64,000 nucleotides of DNA. It comes from Bog-473 sp963707835. Lineage in GTDB: Bacteria; Actinomycetota; Acidimicrobiia; Acidimicrobiales; RAAP-2. Every line of letters begins with the position of its first letter. Position 1 is the first letter of the stretch. The stretch lies in the NCBI GenBank assembly GCA_963707835.1, contig CAVPRI010000002.1, positions 1,426,001 to 1,490,000 of the forward strand, in the 5' to 3' direction. A program made the translations under genes and the position numbers. Shown here in pieces: positions 1-9,113 of this stretch. The notes beneath the pieces were generated by a model. It ran no database searches. It saw nothing but the letters and a program-made list of their open reading frames with translations, and was not told where the DNA came from.

Positions 1-881
1 CGCTCGTAGCGCAGGCCGACCAGCGTGGAGCCTGCGTGACGTGAGGTGACTCGGTCCCTGGCGCCCTCCCCCAGCACCGTGTCGACCAGCTCGTCGGCCA
101 CGAGCATGCCGTCGACCACGGCATAGGTGAGCGACGGGTTGACTGCGACTCCGGTGTTGGAGATGAGGGTCCACGGCGTGGTCGTCCACACGGCGAGCCA
201 CTCGGCCTGGCCCACGAGTGCCGGGTCAGGGTCGACCAAGCGCAGGCGCACGTACGCCGATTCATCCTCCTCGTCGCGGTACACGTCGGGCTGGCCGAGC
301 TCGTGGCTCGAAAGTGCGGTGCCACACCGCGGGCAGTACGGCACGACCTTGAGGTCCTCGTAGAGGAGCCCCTGGTCGAAGAGCTGTTGGAGGTGCCACC
401 ACACCGACTCGATGTAGGAGGGGCTCAACGTCCAGTAGGCCGCGTCCATGTCGACCCAGTAGCCGATGCGCGTGGTGAGGCGGGCGAACTCCCCCACATA
501 GGAGTGGACCGACTCGCGGCAGAGACGGGTGAACTCGGCGATGCCCACCTTCTCCTCGATCTCCTGCTTGCCGGTGATGCCGAGCTTCTTCTCGACCTCC
601 ACCTCCACGGGCAACCCGTGGGTGTCCCAACCGGCGCGCCGGGCGACGAAGGCCCCGTCCATGGTGCGGAAACGACAGAAGAGGTCCTTGTAGACGCGTG
701 CCCAGACGTGGTGGAGGCCGGGCACCCCGTTCGCCGTGGGGGGTCCCTCGTAGAACACCCAGGGGGGTGCGCCCTCGCGTTGGGCCACGGAGCGCTCGAA
801 GACCCGGTGTTCGGCCCAGCGGGACAGCTCCGCCTCCTCGAGGGCCACGAAGTCGATGTCGGGGGGGACGGGCGTGAACAC
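1..881 (-). CDS. ileS: Isoleucyl-tRNA synthetase, N-terminal part (runs off left edge)
   Basis: Charges tRNA-Ile with isoleucine in the cytoplasm. The minus-strand frame read from the GTG at 881 gives a class-I synthetase N-terminus. A HIGH-type site, GPPTANGVPGLHH, lies at about residues 46-58. GWDTHGLPVEVEVEKKLG follows at about residue 84, and a Zn-binding YCPRCG at about residue 180. The HIGH box in its HxxxH/PGxHH form is the variant seen in actinobacterial IleRS. Only about 293 of roughly 1,000 residues are in the window, so the editing and anticodon-binding domains are outside. The GTG start is chosen because homologues begin close to this point (FTPVPPDIDFVALE). It is the last gene of a minus-strand run after glutathione peroxidase and the HAD phosphatase, 86 bp downstream of the latter. 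Confidence 0.93.
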   Translation of the reverse strand, partial: MFTPVPPDIDFVALEEAELSRWAEHRVFERSVAQREGAPPWVFYEGPPTANGVPGLHHVWARVYKDLFCRFRTMDGAFVARRAGWDTHGLPVEVEVEKKLGITGKQEIEEKVGIAEFTRLCRESVHSYVGEFARLTTRIGYWVDMDAAYWTLSPSYIESVWWHLQQLFDQGLLYEDLKVVPYCPRCGTALSSHELGQPDVYRDEEDESAYVRLRLVDPDPALVGQAEWLAVWTTTPWTLISNTGVAVNPSLTYAVVDGMLVADELVDTVLGEGARDRVTSRHAGSTLVGLRYE

Positions 882-967
882 GGATGCGGGTGGTTCGGCG
901 AGGAACGGGCGGCCCGTCCCGGGCCAAGGATAGAGGTTGTCCGCGCCGCCCCCGGGTGTGGGGTGCC

Positions 968-1646
968 TCAGGCCGGACCCGCGCCGGCCAGCCGGTCCAG
1001 GTCGCCGGCGCCCACCTCGAGCAGCGAGTCCACGACGAGATCGGCCAAGGCGAACGCGGGGTGATGTCCCTCGCCCGCCTCGGGAACGGCGATGCAGGAC
1101 ATGGAGGCTGCCTTGGCCGCCAGGACGCCGGCGGGGGCGTCCTCCCAGACGACGCAGCGGCGCGCCGGCACCCCGAGCCCGGCCGCGGCGGCGAGGAAGA
1201 CGGCCGGGTGGGGCTTCCCGTACTCCTCGTCCTCGGCGGAGCAGACCACGTCGAACCTGCCGCGCAGGCCGAAGTGGCCCAGTGCGGCCTCGATGAGCCG
1301 GTGCTCGGACGAGGATGCCACGGCCAGGGCCAGGCCGCGCGCGGCACACAGGTCGATGGCGTGGTCGGCACCGGGCTTGAGCACGCCGTCGCTCAGCACG
1401 AGCTCGATGACGCGGTCGACGATGGTCACCGCCACCTCGTCGGGAGTCGGTTGGGCCCACGGGTACAGCCCGTACCAGTGGGCGGTGACCTCGCGCGACG
1501 AACATGCCCTTCGTGGTCCGACAGCCATCCGCGGCCAGGGGGACACCGAGGCCCCCGAGGATCTCGATCTCGGCGCGGTGCCAGAGCACCTCCGAGTCGA
1601 TCAGGAGGCCGTCCATGTCGAAGATGGCGGCGGCGAGCGTGGGCAC
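968..1646 (-). pseudogene. HAD-superfamily sugar/2-deoxyglucose-6-P-type phosphatase, frameshifted near 1496
   Basis: Haloacid-dehalogenase-like hydrolase of the beta-phosphoglucomutase/phosphatase group, acting on small phosphorylated sugars. From GTG 1646 the frame shows motif I, FDMDGLLIDSE (nucleophile Asp and general-acid Asp), and continues to GCRTTKGMFV. After codon GTC (1499-1497) one extra base (C at 1496) shifts the frame. The reading then resumes as REVTAHWYGLYPW and runs through motif II (VASSS), the motif III Lys (YGKPHP) and motif IV (VVWEDAPAG) to the TGA at 968. All catalytic motifs are present once the two frames are joined, so the gene was recently intact or the extra base is a sequence error. 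The longest single open frame gives only the C-terminal part with a spurious N-terminus. Confidence 0.82.
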
Positions 1647-1687
1647 GGCGGCTCCCGGGGTCGCAGTGCGAACGGGCTGCGGCGTGA

Positions 1688-2176
1688 TCAAGCGGTCAGC
1701 TGGGCCTCGATGTCGGCCACCACCGTCGGGTCCTCGGGCTCGACCTGGGGCCGGTAGCGGGCCACGATCGCACCGTCCGGCGCGACCAGGAACTTCTCGA
1801 AGTTCCAGGTGATGTCGCCGGCGTTGCCCTCGGCGTCGGCCTTCTCTGTGAGCTCGGCGTAGATCGGGTGCCGGCCCTCGCCGTTGACCTCGATCTTCTC
1901 CATGAGCGGGAAGGTCACTCCATATGTGGTCGAGCAGAACTGCTGGATCTCCTCCGAAGTGCCCGGCTCTTGGCCCCTGAACTGGTTGCAGGGAAAGCCA
2001 ACGACCGAGAAGCCGCGGTCGCCATAGGTCTTCTGGAGCCGCTCGAGACCCTCGTACTGGGGCGTGAGCCCACACTTGGAGGCCACGTTCACCAGCAGCA
2101 GGGCCTTGCCGGCGTAGGCGCCGAGCGTGGTCTCGTCGCCCTGGAGCGTGTGGATGGGGATGTCGTGGAGAGCCAT
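1688..2176 (-). CDS. Glutathione peroxidase family thiol peroxidase
   Basis: Reduces hydroperoxides. Bacterial members of this family with Cys in place of selenocysteine usually take electrons from thioredoxin rather than glutathione. The 162-aa length is typical. The peroxidatic Cys35 lies in NVASKCGLTPQYEGL, GFPCNQF lies near residue 62, and WNFEKFLV (catalytic Trp/Asn) near residue 123. There is no signal peptide, so it is cytoplasmic. It starts with ATG at 2176, is divergent from the quinone oxidoreductase at 2235 (58-bp shared promoter region), and is followed by the HAD phosphatase after about 40 bp. The pairing with a quinone reductase suggests a small oxidative-stress group, which is inference. 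Confidence 0.93.
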   Translation of the reverse strand: MALHDIPIHTLQGDETTLGAYAGKALLLVNVASKCGLTPQYEGLERLQKTYGDRGFSVVGFPCNQFRGQEPGTSEEIQQFCSTTYGVTFPLMEKIEVNGEGRHPIYAELTEKADAEGNAGDITWNFEKFLVAPDGAIVARYRPQVEPEDPTVVADIEAQLTA

Positions 2177-2234
2177 GCGTGGACCCTACCGGCACCCTGA
2201 CGCCCGTGTGGCGACTCGGACGTAGGGTGGCACG

Positions 2235-3176
2235 GTGCATGCCGTCGTCATCTCCGGTCACGATCTGATCTGGGAGGAGCGACCCGACCCTGTGCCCGGC
2301 GACACGGAGGTGCTTGTCTCGGTGCGGGCCTCCGGGGTCAACGCGGCCGACCTCGTGCAGCGAGCCGGCCGCTACCCGGCACCGCCCGGCTCGCCGGCGG
2401 ACGTGCCGGGCATGGAGCTGGCCGGGAACGTGGTGGCCGTGGGCCGCCAGGTCACGCTCACCGCCCCCGGTGATCGCGTCATGGCCGTGGTCGGCGGTGG
2501 CGCGCAAGCCACTTTGGCCGTGGTGGACGAGTCGCATCTCCTGGCCGTCCCCGATGCCGTGCCTTGGCCCGAGGCCGGGGGGTTCCCCGAGGCGTTCTCG
2601 ACCGCGTACGACGCCCTCTTTACCCAGGCTGGGCTGCAGATGGGCGAGCGTGTGCTGATCAGCGGCGCGGCGGGCGGCGTGGGCACCGCAGGCGTGCAGC
2701 TGGCCGCCGCGGCGGGAGCCCGGGTCACCGCCACCGTTCGCGATCCCGAACGGCGCGACGCCGTGGCCGCCCTCGGCGCCGATGCCGTGCTCGCCCCCGG
2801 GGAGGAAGGAGAGCTGCGTCCCTACGACGTCGTGCTCGAGCTGGTGGGAGCGCCGGGCCTGGCAGACGTGCTGGCGCACTGCGCACCCTGGGCGCGCGTG
2901 GTCGTGATCGGTGTGGGCACGGGCTCGATCCTCGAGCTCGACCTGATGCGGCTCATGACGAAGCGGATCCGGATCGGCGGCTCCACGCTGCGCACCCGGA
3001 GCCGCCGCGAGAAGGCGGAGGTCGCCGCAGCCGTGGCCGCCCATGCGTTGCCCGCGCTGGCGGCCGGGCGGCTGCACGTGCCGGTGTGCGAGTCCTTCCC
3101 GCTCGAGGAGGCCGCTTCCGCCTACGAGCGATTCGCCGCAGGCAACAAGTTCGGCAAGATCGTCCTCGTCCCGTAG
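2235..3176 (+). CDS. NADPH:quinone oxidoreductase, MDR (zinc-independent) family
   Basis: 313-aa medium-chain dehydrogenase/reductase of the quinone-oxidoreductase type, expected to reduce quinones or enones with NADPH in the cytoplasm. The N-terminal GroES-like domain carries SGVNAADLVQRAGRYPAPPG and GMELAGNVVAVG. The Rossmann fold has the nucleotide-binding AAGGVGTAGVQLAAAAGA at about residues 142-159. The catalytic-zinc Cys/His set of alcohol dehydrogenases is absent, as expected for this subfamily. The start is GTG 2235 (VHAVVISGHDLIWEE), since the conserved N-terminal strand begins here. It ends at 3176, 53 bp before lepB. Confidence 0.9.
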   Translation: MHAVVISGHDLIWEERPDPVPGDTEVLVSVRASGVNAADLVQRAGRYPAPPGSPADVPGMELAGNVVAVGRQVTLTAPGDRVMAVVGGGAQATLAVVDESHLLAVPDAVPWPEAGGFPEAFSTAYDALFTQAGLQMGERVLISGAAGGVGTAGVQLAAAAGARVTATVRDPERRDAVAALGADAVLAPGEEGELRPYDVVLELVGAPGLADVLAHCAPWARVVVIGVGTGSILELDLMRLMTKRIRIGGSTLRTRSRREKAEVAAAVAAHALPALAAGRLHVPVCESFPLEEAASAYERFAAGNKFGKIVLVP

Positions 3177-3229
3177 ATGCCCGCAGCGGACCACGAGCGG
3201 TTGCTGCACAGGTTCGAGACCGCGCTGCC

Positions 3230-3879
3230 GTGAGCGTCGACGAGCGGACACCGGAGCCGCCGGAGCCGGCCGCGACCGGGCCCGCGACCTCCCCCGAGGA
3301 AGCCGGATCACCTCGCCGGAGCCGTTGGCTCGTGGAGTCGGCGGTCATCGTGGTGGTGGCGGTCGTCGTTGCCGTCGTGCTGCGGGCCTTCGTGCTGTCC
3401 ACCTATTCGATCCCGTCGGGCTCCATGGAACCCACGCTCCAGATCGGCGACCGCATCGTGGTGGACAAGCTCAGTTACCACCTCCACGGGATCGGACGGG
3501 GTGACATCGTGGTGTTCTCCACCCCGCCCGGTGAACCGGCGGCGTGCCGGGGGCTCCGGTGGCCGACCTCGTGAAGCGGGTCATCGGTCTGCCCGGCGAG
3601 ACCATCTCCCTCTCGAGCGGACTGGTGGAGATCGACGGCCGGCCGATCTCCGAGCCGTGGCTTCCGGCGGCCATGCAGAACCAGACTCTGCCCGGGCCCT
3701 CGAATGCGCCCTTCGCCCTGCACCACCCGTACCGGATCCCCGACGGGGACGTGTACGTCATGGGCGACAACCGCACAGACTCCTGCGACAGCCGTTATTG
3801 GGGACCGGTCCGCCAGTCGAGCATCGTCGGGAAGGCCGTGGTGCGCATCTGGCCTCCTCGGCGCTTCACCTTCTTCTAG
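3230..3879 (+). pseudogene. lepB: Signal peptidase I, frameshifted near 3537
   Basis: Membrane-anchored serine protease that removes signal peptides from exported proteins. The first frame, from GTG 3230, has a Pro/Glu-rich cytoplasmic tail, one transmembrane helix (about residues 35-56) and box B SGSMEPTL with the catalytic Ser. It continues to GDIVVFSTPPGEP. A base is missing around 3536-3541. The second frame resumes with VADLVKRVIGLPGE, containing the catalytic Lys, followed by DGDVYVMGDNRTDSCDSRYWG (box E). The stop is TAG 3877. Joined, the protein is of normal length and has both catalytic residues. Loss of an essential gene is unlikely, so the indel is probably a sequence error unless another lepB exists. 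The stop lies in a 14-bp-period direct duplication of TCTAGGGCACGCG (from about 3875). Confidence 0.85.
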
Positions 3880-3890
3880 GGCACGCGCTT

Positions 3891-4342
3891 CTAGGGCACG
3901 CGGTCCGAGGCACGCGCCGGGGTGCGGCGCTCACGCCGCCACACCACGCGTAGCCCGGACCACGTGGCGTCGATGGCGCACACCTTGCTGTCGACCAGGC
4001 CGAGTGGGAGGACCACCTCCCGCACGACGTGCTCGCTCATGGTGGTCGCCACCTTGGCCGCCCGCTTCGGCCAGGCGATCCACAGACCACCGTCCGGGAA
4101 GATCATGCGACCGAGCGGCTCGATGCGGCGCTCGAAGGCGCCCCGCTCTGTGAAGAAGGCCACGACCACGTCGGCCTTGCCCCTGGCCTGGCGGACCACG
4201 GTCACCCCCGACGGAAGCTCCTCGAGCAACCCAATCCTGCCGGGGCGCCGAGGACCGCGAGGGTCGACTCCTCGGCGATCCCGAGCTTCCGAGGCAGCGG
4301 CGTCCCGCTGTACCCCGCCGGCCCCGCCGTCTGCGCCGTCAT
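3891..4342 (-). pseudogene. DUF3052-family protein, frameshifted near 4231
   Basis: Actinobacterial DUF3052 protein of unknown function. From ATG 4342 the frame reads PAGYSGTPLPRKLGIAEEST and then LAVLGAPAGL, the usual opening of the family. A base is then missing around 4229-4236. The frame resumes as LLEELPSGVTVV, continues to GGLWIAWPKRAAKVAT and VREVVLPLGLVDSKVCAID, then WSGLRVVWRR, and ends at 3891. The Trp-Pro-Lys and VDxKVCA-D-TWSGL blocks are diagnostic of the family. The ATG overlaps the TGA of the upstream methyltransferase (ATGA, 4342-4339), so translation is likely coupled. It converges on lepB with only 11 bp between the stops. Confidence 0.82.
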
Positions 4343-5148
4343 CGTGGGCCCGACCGGGCCCGGTAGATCCTGAACGCCAGCGGGAAGGCGTACTCGTCGG
4401 GGCCCACCGCGAAGCGGGCCAGGTGGCGCTCGAGCACCGCGAGCGCCTCGGCTTCGTCGCCGGGCGCCACGCCCATGAAGGAGAGCAGTGAAGCATCGCC
4501 CACCGCGGTCGCCGGGGCGCGCACCGTCACCTCGTGCGCCGCGCTCGCGACCCCGACGAACCCCGCCCCCCCGAGGAGCGCTCGCACCGTGGCGTCGTCA
4601 CCGAGCACGAAGGGGCCCACCGGGCTCTTTCCCGGGGCGGGCGGCGCCGGCGGGGGCAGCAGCGGAGCCAGGGCCGTGCCCACGTGCCACGGATTGCGCT
4701 CGACCGCCTGCCAGCAGGCGAACACGAACCGTCCACCGGGGGCGAGCAGGCGCCGAATGGCGGCAAAGGCGATCTGGGGCTCGTCGAAGAACATGACCCC
4801 GAGCTGGCTCACCACGAGGTCGAACGGATCCTCGTCGAGCCGCTCGGTCTGCACGTCGAGCAGCGTGAATCGCGCGTCGGCGATTCCCGAGGCGCGGTGG
4901 CGCGCCAGCTCGAGCAAGGGCGCCGAGATGTCGACTCCCACGGTGCGCCCCTCGAGACCGACCAGCCCGGCCAGTTCCACGGTGAGGGCACCGCCACCGC
5001 ACCCCACGTCGCAGACCCGCTCGCCGGGGAGCGGCGATGCCGCCTCGACCACGTACGGCGTGAGCGCCTCGGTCAGCCGCTCGCGCTCCGGCCACGAGGC
5101 CGTCCAGCGTGCGTCGTTCCACCTGGCCCGCTCCACCTCGTTGGCCAC
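4339..5148 (-). CDS. Class I SAM-dependent methyltransferase
   Basis: UbiE/type-11-like methyltransferase of about 269 aa; the acceptor is unknown. Motif I is VCDVGCGGGALTVELA (SAM Gly loop), followed by the acidic VGVDISAPLLELAR. Motif II/III regions are FDLVVSQLGVMFFDEP and LLAPGGRFVFACWQ. The open frame extends to 5340, but that part is low-complexity Arg/Pro shadow sequence overlapping the divergent gene. GTG 5148 (VANEVERARWNDARW) is preferred because the family's NxxxxxxWN-W motif starts there. The stop overlaps the start of the DUF3052 gene. Confidence 0.85.
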   Translation of the reverse strand: MANEVERARWNDARWTASWPERERLTEALTPYVVEAASPLPGERVCDVGCGGGALTVELAGLVGLEGRTVGVDISAPLLELARHRASGIADARFTLLDVQTERLDEDPFDLVVSQLGVMFFDEPQIAFAAIRRLLAPGGRFVFACWQAVERNPWHVGTALAPLLPPPAPPAPGKSPVGPFVLGDDATVRALLGGAGFVGVASAAHEVTVRAPATAVGDASLLSFMGVAPGDEAEALAVLERHLARFAVGPDEYAFPLAFRIYRARSGPR

Positions 5149-5237
5149 GACGAAACGGTACCGGGAGCGCCCCGAACGGCGCGCTTCGTCGGCGGGGGCG
5201 ACCGGCCTCACTGACCCGTGCCCCCTACGCTCGTCGG

Positions 5238-6238
5238 GTGCATCGCCCCCGCTCTGCCGGCATCCTGGCCGGGGTGGGCCTGGTCGCGCTCGTGTGGATC
5301 CCTGCCGCGACGGCCCCGGCGTCGGTCGCATCGGCGGCACAGATCCCGGCTACAGACCCCGAAGCGGCCCGGCCCGTCTCGACATCCCTCCCGCCGAGCT
5401 CGACCACGACCACGACCACCCTGCCGGTGACCGCACCGGGCGCCCCGGGCTGGACCCCGCTCGGCGTGGATCCCAAGGGGATCGCCGTGGAGGAGCGCTC
5501 GTTCACCGCATCCTCGGGCCGGGTGGTCACGCTGATCCGCTTCGACGCAGGCGCGGTCGTCTTCGACCTTCACGTCGGGAAGTACCGATCCGCCCACCGA
5601 CCTGGCGACGCTCCCGGGCGACCGCGGACCGGCTCTCGCCGCCGACGAGCTGCCCTCGCTCCTCGGCGCGTTCAACGGTGGGTTCAAGATGAACGCCGGC
5701 CAGGGCGGCGTGGAGGTGGCGGGCCACAACGTGGCACCGCTGGTGCCGGGTCGAGCCAGCCTCGTGATCGACGCCGACGGCACCCCCCACGTGGGGGCCT
5801 GGGGTGCGGGACTGCCCGCACCGGGCGAGCAGGTGATGAGCGTGCGCCAGAACCAGGCACCCCTGGTCTCACGTGGCGTGGTGAGCCCGTCGGCCGGCGA
5901 TCCCGCCGCCTGGGGCGCCACGGTCACCAGCTCCAAGGTGGTGGCGCGCAGCGCCCTGGGTGAGGACGCCATGGGCAACATCACCTACGCCGGCGGCATG
6001 GCGCTCCTCCCGGCCGACCTGGCGGCCGCGCTCGTCTCCGTCGGGGTGGTCAACGCCATGCAGCTCGACATCAACCCCGAATGGGTCCAGCTCGACGCCG
6101 CCGGAGCTCCCAGGTGCACCGCTGGCCACCCAGATCCCCGGCCAGAACCGGCCAGCCGGCCAGTACCTGCACGGCTGGACCCGCGACTTCGTAGGCGTGC
6201 TCGGCAGGATCTCTCGGGTCGCCAAGAAGCCCGCCTGA
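5238..6238 (+). pseudogene. Secreted phosphodiester glycosidase-like (NAGPA/DUF2233) protein, frameshifted twice
   Basis: Exported protein related to the phosphodiester alpha-GlcNAcase (NAGPA) domain; its actual substrate is unknown. From GTG 5238 it has a signal/anchor segment (AGILAGVGLVALVWIP), then a Pro/Ser/Thr linker, then FDAGAVVFDLHVG. An extra base at about 5580 shifts the frame to STDPPTDLATLPGD and then LLGAFNGGFKMN, the conserved AFNGGF motif of the family. It continues to GMALLPADLAAAL and MQLDINPEWVQLD. A second shift near 6105-6115 moves it to PLATQIPGQNRPAGQYLHG, then WTRDF, ending at 6238. The joined protein has about normal length. Divergent from the methyltransferase. Confidence 0.78.
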
Positions 6239-6495
6239 ACAACGGGTTCCCGATCCGCGACGCCTCCTCGGCAGAAGGCGCCGCGTGGGCCAGATCCTGC
6301 CTTCTCTCGCAGCACGTGTGTGGATCATGCCGCCCGAAGGTCATCGGACGATGAGTAGGAAAAACCAGTGCTGATCTCGGGGTATCCAATGTCAGTGCAA
6401 CTGGCGCGAACCCCTCGTGCACGGATTCACGTGAAACCTTGCTGGGTCTCCACGTCGATCGCCGGGTGGGTATTCGGACGCCCGATTCCTCCGAA
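6239..6495. other. Intergenic region between convergent genes, no gene recognised
   Basis: About 257 bp between the glycosidase-like gene and alanine dehydrogenase. It is somewhat AT-richer than its surroundings. I find no coding frame, tRNA or strong hairpin. A weak inverted repeat AGAAGGC / GCCTTCT with a long loop lies near 6273-6305 and could contribute to termination, but it is not convincing. Confidence 0.5.
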
Positions 6496-7617
6496 TCAGG
6501 CCAGCACGTCGGCCAGTGCCACGAATGCGAGCCCGTGCGCCTCGGCGACGGGAGCGGAGACCAACTGTCCACCCACCACGTTGATCCCCTCGGCCAGGGC
6601 CGGATTGGAGCGGGCGGCCTGCTTCCACCCCTCGTTGGCGATCTGCAGCGTGTAGGGCAACGTGGCGTTGGCCAGGGCGTGAGTGGAGGTGTGCGGCACC
6701 GCTCCGGGCATGTTGGCCACGCAGTAGAACACCGAGTCGTGCACCTCGAAGGTGGGATTCGAGTGGGTCGTGGGCCGGGTCGACTCGAAGCAGCCACCCT
6801 GGTCCACCGAGATGTCGACCAGCACCGAACCCGAGCGCATCTGGGCCACCAGGGCGTCCGAGACCAGTCGGGGCGCCCGAGCGCCGACGACCAGCACCGC
6901 TCCGATCACGATGTCGGCCTCCAGGCAGACCTCCTCGATGGCGTGCTCGGACGAGGCCACGGTCTCGAGGGCACCCCGAAAGTGGTGGTCCACCGTGCGG
7001 AGCCGGTCGAGGTTGCGGTCGAGCACGAAGACCTCCGAGTGCATTCCCACGGCCATGGTGGCGGCGGCGAACCCTGCCACTCCGGCGCCCAGGATGACCA
7101 CCCGGGCACAGCGCACGCCGGGTACGCCGCACACCAGGACGCCACGCCCACCGCCTGGCCGCATGAGGTGATGGGTGCCCATCAGCGGCGCCATCCGGCC
7201 GGCCACCTCGCTCATCGGCGCCAGCAGCGGCAGCGAGTTGTCGGGCAGCCGGACCGTCTCGTAGGCGATGGCGACGTTGCCGGCAGCGACCAGCGCATCC
7301 GTGCACGGGCGGGAGGCGGCCAGGTGCAGGTAGGTGAAGAGGACCTGGTCACGCCGGGCGGCCAGCCGCGAGTACTCCTCGGGGACCGGCTCCTTCACCT
7401 TGCACACCAGGTCGGCCGCCGCCCACACCTCGTCGGGGTCCGGCACGATGGTGGCCCCGGTGCGCTCGAAGTCGGCGTCGGGCATCGCCGAGCCCTCGCC
7501 GGCGCCCTTCTCCACGAGGACCGTATGTCCGGCCGAGACGATCTCTCGAGCTCCGGCCGGGGTGAGCGCCACCCGGTACTCGTCCTGCTTCACCTCGCTG
7601 GGGATGCCGATGATCAT
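6496..7617 (-). CDS. ald: Alanine dehydrogenase
   Basis: NAD-dependent L-alanine to pyruvate plus ammonia conversion; cytoplasmic hexamer. The 373-aa length is typical. The N-terminal substrate domain shows IGIPSEVKQDEYRVALTPAG and KVKEPVPEEYSRL (substrate Lys). FTYLHLAASRP follows. The Rossmann GAGVAGFAAATMAVGM is at about residues 176-191. SVDQGGCFESTRPTTHSNP is the conserved ligand loop. ATG 7617 is chosen because it starts exactly at the conserved MIIGIPSE; an open frame continuing to 7767 is an upstream shadow. The start is 2 bp past the stop of the aldehyde dehydrogenase, so the two are co-transcribed. It probably recycles alanine made by the neighbouring transaminase to pyruvate. Confidence 0.95.
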   Translation of the reverse strand: MIIGIPSEVKQDEYRVALTPAGAREIVSAGHTVLVEKGAGEGSAMPDADFERTGATIVPDPDEVWAAADLVCKVKEPVPEEYSRLAARRDQVLFTYLHLAASRPCTDALVAAGNVAIAYETVRLPDNSLPLLAPMSEVAGRMAPLMGTHHLMRPGGGRGVLVCGVPGVRCARVVILGAGVAGFAAATMAVGMHSEVFVLDRNLDRLRTVDHHFRGALETVASSEHAIEEVCLEADIVIGAVLVVGARAPRLVSDALVAQMRSGSVLVDISVDQGGCFESTRPTTHSNPTFEVHDSVFYCVANMPGAVPHTSTHALANATLPYTLQIANEGWKQAARSNPALAEGINVVGGQLVSAPVAEAHGLAFVALADVLA

Positions 7618-7619
7618 GG

Positions 7620-9053
7620 CTACTCCTCGATGTTGCTCATGACGTGCTTGACGCGCGTGTAGTCCTCGAACCCGTAGACCGAGAGATCCTTCCCGTAGCC
7701 GGAACGTTTGAAGCCGCCGTGGGGCATCTCGGCCACCAGCGGAATGTGTGTGTTGATCCACACACACCCGAAGTCCAGGTCCCGCGCCATTCGCATGGCC
7801 CGACCGTGGTCACGCGTCCACACCGACGAGGCCAGCCCGTATTGGACCCCGTTGGCCCATTCGAGGGCCTCACTCTCGTCGCTGAACTCCTGGACCGTGA
7901 TGACGGGACCGAACACCTCGGACTGGACCATCTCGTCCTCCTGTCGGAGCCCTGACACCACTGTCGGCGCGAAACAGAAGCCGCGCCCGCCGACCGGGAC
8001 ACCGCCCGCAACCACCGCCGCATGGGCGGGCACCCGCTCGAGGAATCCCCGCACCCGCTCGAGCTGGGCCGCGCTGTTGAGCGGCCCGTAGTCGGCCTCG
8101 CCGTTGTCGGTGCCGCCCACCGTGGTCCGCCGGGCCTGCTCGACGAGGGCGGCCAGGAGGTCGTCGTGGACCCGGGGCGAGGCCAACACCCTGGTCGCCG
8201 CCGTGCAGTCCTGGCCGGCGTTGAAGTAGCCTGCGGCGGCGATCCCCTCGGCTGCCGCTGCCGGATCGGCGTCGTCGAAGACGATGACCGGCGCTTTCCC
8301 CCCGAGCTCGAGGTGGACACGCTTGAGCGACGGGGCGGCGGCGGCGGCCACCTCCATGCCTGCTCGCACCGAGCCGGTGACCGAGACCATGGCCGGCGTC
8401 TCGTGCACGACGAGAGCCCGACCCGTGTCACGGTCACCGCAGATCACGTTGAAAGCGCCCGGCGGGAGGTGCTCGGCCATGATCTCGGCCATCAGCAACG
8501 TCGTCACCGGAGTGGTGTCCGAGGGCTTGAGCACCATGGTGTTCCCAGCCGCCAGGGCGGGGGCGAACTTCCAAACCGCCATCATCATCGGGTAGTTCCA
8601 CGGGGTGACCGCCCCACACACCCCGATCGGCTCACGGCGCACGAACGAGGTGTGGCCGGCCAGGTACTCCGCCGCGGCGAGGCCCTCGAGGTGACGGGCT
8701 GCGCCGGCGAAGAAGCGGATCTGATCCACCATGGGCGGGATCTCCTCCTCCATGGTGAGTTGGAAAGGCTTTCCCGTATTCTCACATTCGGCCTGGACCA
8801 GTTCTGTGGCACGTGCCTCGAAAGCATCGGCGATGCGCAGCAGGGCCAGGCTGCGCTCCGAGGGGGTGGTCCGCCGCCAGGAGATGAAGGCCTCGGCGGC
8901 CACATGCAGGGCCCGGTCGACGTCAGCCGGTCCCGACACTGGAGCCTCGGCGAACGCCTCTCCTGTGCTGGGGTCGATCAGCGGAGCGACGGGGCCGTCC
9001 TCCGCGTCGCAGTAGGTGCCCCCGACGAAATTCTGCAGCCTCCGCATCGGCAT
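7620..9053 (-). CDS. Aldehyde dehydrogenase, gamma-aminobutyraldehyde type
   Basis: NAD(P)-dependent oxidation of an aminoaldehyde to the acid, most likely 4-aminobutanal to GABA, judging from sequence style and neighbours. About 477 aa. NAD-binding GAVTPWNYPMMMAVWK, GSVRAGMEV loop, catalytic Glu in ELGGKAPVIVFDDAD, and the nucleophile Cys in NAGQDCTAATRV. The C-terminal EVFGPVITVQEF and GGFKRSGYGKDLS complete the fold. ATG 9053 (MPMRRLQNFVGG) is preferred over an upstream start because it is preceded by GGGAAGGG. Divergent from the Lrp/AsnC gene and coupled to alanine dehydrogenase. Confidence 0.9.
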   Translation of the reverse strand: MPMRRLQNFVGGTYCDAEDGPVAPLIDPSTGEAFAEAPVSGPADVDRALHVAAEAFISWRRTTPSERSLALLRIADAFEARATELVQAECENTGKPFQLTMEEEIPPMVDQIRFFAGAARHLEGLAAAEYLAGHTSFVRREPIGVCGAVTPWNYPMMMAVWKFAPALAAGNTMVLKPSDTTPVTTLLMAEIMAEHLPPGAFNVICGDRDTGRALVVHETPAMVSVTGSVRAGMEVAAAAAPSLKRVHLELGGKAPVIVFDDADPAAAAEGIAAAGYFNAGQDCTAATRVLASPRVHDDLLAALVEQARRTTVGGTDNGEADYGPLNSAAQLERVRGFLERVPAHAAVVAGGVPVGGRGFCFAPTVVSGLRQEDEMVQSEVFGPVITVQEFSDESEALEWANGVQYGLASSVWTRDHGRAMRMARDLDFGCVWINTHIPLVAEMPHGGFKRSGYGKDLSVYGFEDYTRVKHVMSNIEE

Positions 9054-9113
9054 TCCCTTCCCGAGACCGTTGGGTACAGGATCACAGAACCCGGCCTTCA
9101 CGACAAGCGTTTT

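Noticed and set aside
3178..3234. 18-codon ORF (MPAADHERLLHRFETALP) between quinone oxidoreductase and lepB, overlapping the lepB start
   Set aside because: No recognised family and no ribosome site; possibly a remnant or coupling peptide, but not supportable as a gene.
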